Positions 58,589 through 64,000 of a stretch of 64,000 bases of DNA are shown here, in pieces. The notes beneath the pieces are model-generated. The model did no database searches. It saw only the letters and a list, made by a program, of their open reading frames with translations, and was not told where the DNA came from. This DNA comes from Mesotaenium endlicherianum (Eukaryota; Streptophyta; Zygnematophyceae; Zygnematales; Mesotaeniaceae), in assembly GCA_009602735.1 (NCBI GenBank), contig WELA01013856.1, positions 443,308-507,307 of the forward strand, read 5' to 3'. Numbering within the stretch: position 1 is the stretch's first letter; every line of letters begins with the position of its first letter. A program made the position numbers and the translations under genes.

Positions 58589-59449
58589 GATGAACAAGTA
58601 GAAGCTGAATAGCAACTGAGTCGATGTCACCTAGCGGTCACGATATCTGATCAGAGCACTCCTCAACACAGACTGCTGTAATTACTTTTGACTCGAATGA
58701 TCGCCTAATGAAACGTTTGATTAATCGTAGAGCACGCAGATATATACGTAAAGAGTTAGTGAAGGGTGCAGTTGCCAGCAGTTACTGTCTTCCAAAAACG
58801 TGGGCCTGTAGCTGCTGGGAATGGCTGGGAATGGCTGGGAACGAGAAATGGTTTTTTCACGACTGCGTTGTACCGATTTGATACCTTAGGCCTGCTTTGG
58901 CCTATGGTGTGTGCACAAGGAGCTGAAGCCGCTGTCGGCCGACGACTCTACGCGCTGTTTCCCTCACGCTTTTCGCGTCACGATCGACTGCAGTCGATTT
59001 GCGCCGCAGATGATCGCAGAGGCGACTGACGGGCTCCCAGCCCTCGTGAAAGTCGCCACTCCGCACTCCGCCCCACTCCGCCAATTCATTTTCGAAAAAA
59101 ATAAACGTACGAAGGTTGGAAATGTCAACGAGTAAACTTCGAAACTCTGTCCAGTTTTAGCCTACTTCCTCTAGCAGTGCATATTTGGAGTGTATGAAAG
59201 CGGCGAGTTCTGAGACTTGCAGCCTGCTTGCAGCATCGAACAACTTTGACGCTAACACTGGGAATCAAGTAGTCCTCTAGGAAGACAACGCTTCGAGTGC
59301 GCCTTCCTTCCTATCGTTCTTTCCACTCACCAGTCTCTCACAGCTGAAGCCGCTGTATGGTCATAGTGGTCTTAACCTCAAGTCGGCAAAGGACAGTTTT
59401 GCGCTAAGAACTAGGAACACTTTCGTTGTGTGCTGAGCAGCGACCTCGC
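58589..59449. promoter_or_regulatory. Divergent intergenic region (small zinc-finger gene / Pumilio-24)
   Basis: 861 bases between start codons on opposite strands. Holds both promoters. A short tandem repeat of GCTGGGAATG occurs at about 58813-58840. No TATA element stands out. Confidence 0.45.
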
Positions 59450-61525
59450 ATGTTGTCTAAGGAGGGGAAGTCAGGGGCTGTGACTATGCCAGGGGCTAAA
59501 GATGCAGGGGCGAAGAAGAAGGAGAAAGTGAAACACGAAGAAGTCGAGGAGAAGAAGATTAAGAAACGAAAGCCTGAGGATGGTGAACTTGACTCGCAGA
59601 TGGAAGCTTACAAGAAAAGCAGCGAGGAAACGAAGGCAGCTAAGAAGGTGAAAGACGTCGTTTGTTGCGACATACATTTTCAATATGTAAATGAGAGAGT
59701 ATGCATCACTTCCGTAGGACTGTGCAGCAAGCGATGTGGGCAGATCTATAATCATCTCGTAAAACTGTGCAGCAAGCAACTGAGGAGCGAAAGAGGCAAC
59801 GTCGACCAACTTATGATCTCGAGAAGGTACCTCCATTTGGCCGTGCAAATTTTTCAGAGCTAGCGGTTGAACTTAGTCAGTAAGACTTGCTATATTATGG
59901 ACATTTTGGACGAACTCAAAATCATACACAATTGAGCTCATATCGCTGAGCTGCATAGTTGACTAGTGGGGCATACGTTTGCTCCGTTCGCGTGCAGGAT
60001 GCCGTCAAAAAGTGGGAGCAAATGAGGCAGCGCGATATTGAACCCGAAAAGAGCAAAAAGTAAGTGTATGCTTTCCCACCAATCCGGATCAACCAGCTGG
60101 TGTTTGCAGAGGCTCCAGCCAAGTCCAGGTACAGTGGGTGTGCTTAATTGCACAAGGGACTGTGGCGCTTCTGATGGGGTTGGCATCATATCGTGTTTGC
60201 TGCAGGCTGGCGGCTGACATCATGGCAAGCATGAAGGGCCGCCTGGCAGCTGTCGCGCTCTCACACACCACTTCCCGCGTCCTGCAGGTGGCTTCTCATG
60301 CCAACTCTACCTCCCTTCCCCACCCCCTCGAACTCCAGCCATGACCTGGACTGCCCATGCTACAGAAGGTCAATGGCAGGTACTTTATAGGAACGCGCAT
60401 GCATGCGCGCGCGGGGGCAGGCACGCTCACGCTCATGCATGCACGCACGTGCACGCGCACACACACACACACATACACACGCTCGCACACACGCACGCAC
60501 ACGCACTCATGCACTCACGCACTTGCATGTGCACGTGCATACACACGCACATGCACACGCACACGCACGCACACGCACATGCACACGCGCACGCGCACAG
60601 TTTGATCTCATGTCCTACCCCTGGCTTCAGCAGTATGGGTCCTCACTGGCTGCCTCACCAACTCCAGTTCCAGCTCCAGCTCCAGCTCCAGCTCCAGCCT
60701 TAGTGGCTGCACCAGCCACAATCAGAGCCACTCCGCTCGAGAACACCACGAGCGAGTTCAACCGGGGTACCAACACTTGCTCTGGGGGCCCCAATCGGGG
60801 GCAGGCCTCAGCGCGGGTGACAGCTCAGCAGGTCACAACGCCAGCTGGTCAGCTGGCCACCCAATGGCGGCTCCTTAAAATTGGCAGCTCCCCAACGTAG
60901 CTGTTTTCAAAAGGGGGAGGGGGGGAACGCATATGAGTGCACTCTAGGAGCTACCTCATTGCAGATTTAGGGTTTTGGAGGTTGCATAATGGCACCACTT
61001 CACGCCTGGAAAGTCCTGGCTGGGCCAGGTGTAGACCAGCATGAGCTCTAGAGGCGGTACATCTCACGGTGGCCGCCCTTAAGTGCTTGCCTGTACCTCG
61101 TACACTTTGGGCTGGGCAGCCAATGCACCTTTCTGAGCAACGTGGCACCGGGAGGGCGGGTGGGGGTGCGGGTGGGGGGGAAAGAGCAGGCGTGCATGAA
61201 GCAGTGCCCCCCGGCAGACAAAGAGGCCGCCTTTGCCGAGCTTCTGCCGCATGTCGTGGAGCTGGCCTCGGACACGTACGCGCGCCACCTGGTCAAGGCC
61301 ATGCTAAAAAAGGGTCGGTGCCTTCTTCCCTAATCCCAGAACCCCGACCAGTCACAGGGGCTCGCCCACCCCTGCAGGGCACGCCGTCTGCCCCTGCGCC
61401 CATCCATCTCTTTCCCTCTCTCTCCCCCTATCCCTCTCCCCTCCCTCCCTTTCTCTTTTCCTCCATCCCTCTCTCTCTCTCCCCCTGTCTCTCCCTCCTC
61501 TCTCTTTGTGCCTGTGCGTGTGCGG

Positions 61526-61561
<36 letters not shown>

Positions 61562-64000
61562 GGCTCTGTTGTTTCTGTCAAGGGAAGCCAAGCCTGCATC
61601 TGCCTGACTGGGGGGTTTCGAACCCTGCGGGGCGGAAACCTTGGTGCGCGACATGCAGGGTCGAAGAAGCAGGTGGAGGCCATGACAGCTCAGCTCAGGG
61701 GCCACGTCACCGCCCTCCTCCGACACCCTTTCGCCTCCGACGGTACTCCCCCGCTTTCTCGCCGCAGCCGCCCTCCCGCTTAAATCGTTGGAGACTGATG
61801 TGCCTTCCTCCTCCTCCTCCTCCTCCTCCTCCTCCTCCTCCTCGGTGCTTCTCTCGAGCACTCCAGCACTCTTTGAGCACGCAACCCACTCAAGAGAGTG
61901 AGGGCGTTGCAAGCAAGCGTGAGGAGGACGATGACAGAAGCTTCCCTCCCTGGTCTGGGCCTCGTGAAGCTGAAGAGCGCGCTTGGTGCCTGCTGCCTGC
62001 TGCTGGGGGCTGGGGGTGGGGGGCGGGGGGCTGGCAGTGATGGAGACGGCGTACCAGATGGCCAAAGGGCCCATGCGCAGCTCCCTGGTGGCGGAGTTTT
62101 ATTCGCCCGACTTCCGCCTCTTCAAGGGCCTCGTCCCTGCCGGCCACGCCAGGTGCGTGCGCGTGTGCGTGCATTCGCTCGAGCGCGTGCGTGTGTGCGT
62201 GCGTGTGCGTGTGTATGTTCGTGTGAGTGTGTGCGCTGCTTGCTCTTGCACCCAGCTTCTCTCTTCTTGCCGCACCACCCACCGAGGGACTCCCTGTTAT
62301 GGCTGACAAATCAGCCATACGTGGACGTGGGGCGGCAGTGAGGGGTATTGCCACTCCACTCCTGGCTGGCTTGGAGGTACACGCGTATGTCACTTGAAGA
62401 TTGGCTTGGGGGGGGGGGCTGCAAGAGGAGGAGGGGGAGGGAAATGGGCCCCTCTTTGCACTATGTGCCCGTTGCGCCCGTGCCTGTGGCCGCACGCGTT
62501 TGACGATCTCAGCTCCCCTGTTGGAGCCAGGTGCCGGCACGGGGCTCTCTTAACACGTGCAGGGGTCGTTTGCTGCTGCCGGTACCGGTGCTGGGACTGG
62601 TGCTGGTGCTGGCCCTGGAACCCCTGTTGGCAGGGGTCTACTTGTCTTGACAGGTTGAATATGGCCCTGGTGCTGGTGCTGGCGCTGTTGCTGGCAATCC
62701 TCTTGCAGGAGGGCAGGGGGGGAGGGAAGGGGGGGTGTTGACACATACCAATAAGCTGAAGGAAGTGCTTTGGCATGCGGGTGCGAGCGCGGGTGCTCGG
62801 GTGCGGGTGCTGGTGCTGGTGCTGGTTGTGGCGCTCATTAGTGACTTGGCTGGGGATGGGCGTGTCGCGCCGACAGGCTGAAGGAGGTGCTGGAGCAGGC
62901 GGCGCCGGCGCAGAGGCGCGGCATCCTGGAGCACACGGCGGCGGCCCTGCAGCCCATCCTGGAGAAGGGCATCGTGGACCACTCCATCGTGCACCGCGTG
63001 CTCGCCGACTTCCTGGCCGTCGCGCCCAAGGTGCGTGCGCGTGCGCCCCGCCCGCGCGCTCTGCCGCGCGGTTCTCTCTTCACCGCCCAACCCGCCCGCT
63101 CGCTCCATCCCTCCTCCCTCTCTCCCTCCCTCTCTCCCTTCCACTCTTCCTCCCTGTCTCCCTCTCTCCCTCTCTCCCTCCCTCTGTCTCCCTCCAGCTA
63201 GCCCAACTCAGCTCCCCCACCATTGCATCCCCGCTCTTACCCCCACCCCCCCAAACGCGCTTTTTAAATCCTCTCGCTCCCTTTTTTCTGTTTTGAAGGG
63301 GGGGAAGGCCCAGGGGGGAAAATGATGCATTTGCCAACATCTAAGTTGTCACGGGCGTCAGTGTCCCCTTCCCCCTCCCCCTCCCCCTCCCCTGTTCTCC
63401 CCTCCTTTCCGTTGCCCCCAACGCCCCTGGTCTGCAACACAAAAGCATGCAACCTCCCAGCTTTCATGGACAAGCTCTAACACCAATTGGCCAATTTTGT
63501 GTGTCTGTTTTTTGTTTCTCTTTTGGGGTGCGGGGGGGGGTGGGGGGGGGAGGTACTGCTGCCGGGGGTGATGGTTGACATCATCGTCATCATCTCAACA
63601 TTATCGTCGTCGCCGGCAACGTCGTGACAACAGGCGATGCAGTGGGAGGTGGTCCAGGCGCTAAGCGGGCCACCGCTGCTGCGCATGCTCCACACGCGGC
63701 CCGGCGCCATCTGCGCCGCCCACTGCATCGCGCTCGGCTCCGCTAAAGTAGCCTCCCTCACCCCCTTTCCTCTCCCTCGCCCTGTCTTTCTCGCTCCTAA
63801 CCCCCAGCCCCCAGCCCCTGACCCCTGGCTCTCAAGCTTCTATTGTGTTCCATTTTGCGTTCTCCGTTGTCGGCTCGGCCTCACGCCTATACCAGTCTCA
63901 TCCTGCTGCCCGCTGTCTGCTGGCTGCTGCTTCCATTGAATGCATCTCTAGAGGTTGGAGATTTCTGTGGCCTCAGTTGCACCTGTGAGGCGCCAAAGGC
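59450..64000 (+). CDS. PUM24: Pumilio-24/PUM3-type (Puf6) ribosome-biogenesis protein, 3' end outside window
   Basis: Nucleolar PUF-like RNA-binding protein of the PUM3/Puf6/APUM24 family, involved in rRNA processing. Exons: 59450-59647 (Lys/Glu-rich nuclear-type N-terminus), 59998-60059 (DAVKKWEQMRQRDIEPEKSK), 60206-60287 (LAADIMASMKGRLAAVALSH, TTSRVLQ), 61190-61313 (ACMKQC, VVELASDTYARHLVKAML), 61659-61742 (VTALLRHPFASD), 62038-62152 (METAYQMAKGPMRSSLVAEF, YSPDFRLFKGLV), 62877-63030 (ALQPILEKGIVDHSIVHRVL) and 63634-63747 (VVQALSGPPLLRMLHTRPGA). Phases join throughout. Tandem PUF-type helical repeats start in exon 3; the C-terminal part (CPL-type region) is still to come. ATG 59450 is the first in frame, in a context of mostly basic and acidic residues. 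The last exon seen ends at 63747; the rest of the window is intron or undecided. Confidence 0.93.
60398..60600. repeat. Alternating purine-pyrimidine (CA/CG/TG) tract in a PUM24 intron
   Basis: About 200 bases of nearly uninterrupted alternating purine and pyrimidine (CACACG, GCGCAC steps), a typical Z-DNA-forming composition, in the large third intron. Confidence 0.85.
61527..61560. repeat. (CTG)n microsatellite
   Basis: About 11 CTG units in the PUM24 intron between 61313 and 61659. Confidence 0.9.
61806..61843. repeat. (CTC)n microsatellite
   Basis: About 12 CTC units in the PUM24 intron between 61742 and 62038. Confidence 0.9.

Noticed and set aside
61600-61690. Minus-strand GGGTTCGAAACC resembling a tRNA B box
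   Set aside because: No matching A box or cloverleaf could be drawn, the T-stem does not pair well, and it lies in a PUM24 intron next to an exon.
61069-62040. 323-codon plus-strand frame
   Set aside because: It crosses two PUM24 exons in the wrong frame and consists mostly of Pro/Ser from CT-rich introns.

Overview
The window looks like nuclear DNA of a green alga (Chlorophyta). All recognisable genes are densely interrupted by short introns, the coding DNA is GC-rich, and the closest families are plant-type: an RHD3-type GTPase, the separate B subunit of ATP-citrate lyase, a plastid-targeted EamA transporter, a plant-type ubinuclein and an APUM24-like protein. Assignments come from recognising conserved blocks in translated exons. 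Splice sites were placed by hand from GT/GC...AG boundaries and reading-phase continuity.

Layout: (1) 186-6245 (+), 3' part of an RHD3/Sey1 ER-membrane GTPase. (2) 7437-15815 (-), ubinuclein/HPC2 histone-chaperone subunit, with an 803-base N gap. (3) 16109-20921 (+), plastid EamA/DMT transporter, divergent from (2) with 293 bp between start codons. (4) 22020-28828 (-), ATP-citrate lyase subunit B, complete at 610 residues; its 635-base N gap lies inside one intron. (5) About 28.8-43.2 kb, an AT-richer block of nested retroelements: a solo LTR with a 5-bp target duplication (31384-31885), remains of an older gag-like element, and inside those remains a full-length Ty3/gypsy chromovirus on the minus strand (32264-41047). 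(6) 43.2-48.1 kb, no confident gene. (7) 48122-56765 (+), GWT1/PIG-W, the inositol acyltransferase of GPI-anchor synthesis. (8) 58082-58588 (-), a complete 78-residue At2g23090-like zinc-finger protein. (9) 59450 to the window end (+), Pumilio-24/PUM3-type ribosome-biogenesis factor, 3' end outside the window.

The host genes are unrelated housekeeping functions (ER shape, chromatin, plastid transport, cytosolic acetyl-CoA, GPI anchors, ribosome assembly) and do not form a pathway. The most interesting object is the chromovirus. It has two 721-bp LTRs and a 5-bp target duplication. Its gag-pol junction carries a textbook -1 frameshift signal (slippery TTTAAAA, 7-nt spacer, 10-bp perfect stem). 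It also has an extra intact same-strand frame of about 560 codons between pol and the 3' LTR. That frame is bracketed by two copies of a polypurine-tract-like motif, each with an adjacent hairpin. gag and the extra frame are open, while pol carries one frameshift and two nonsense codons.
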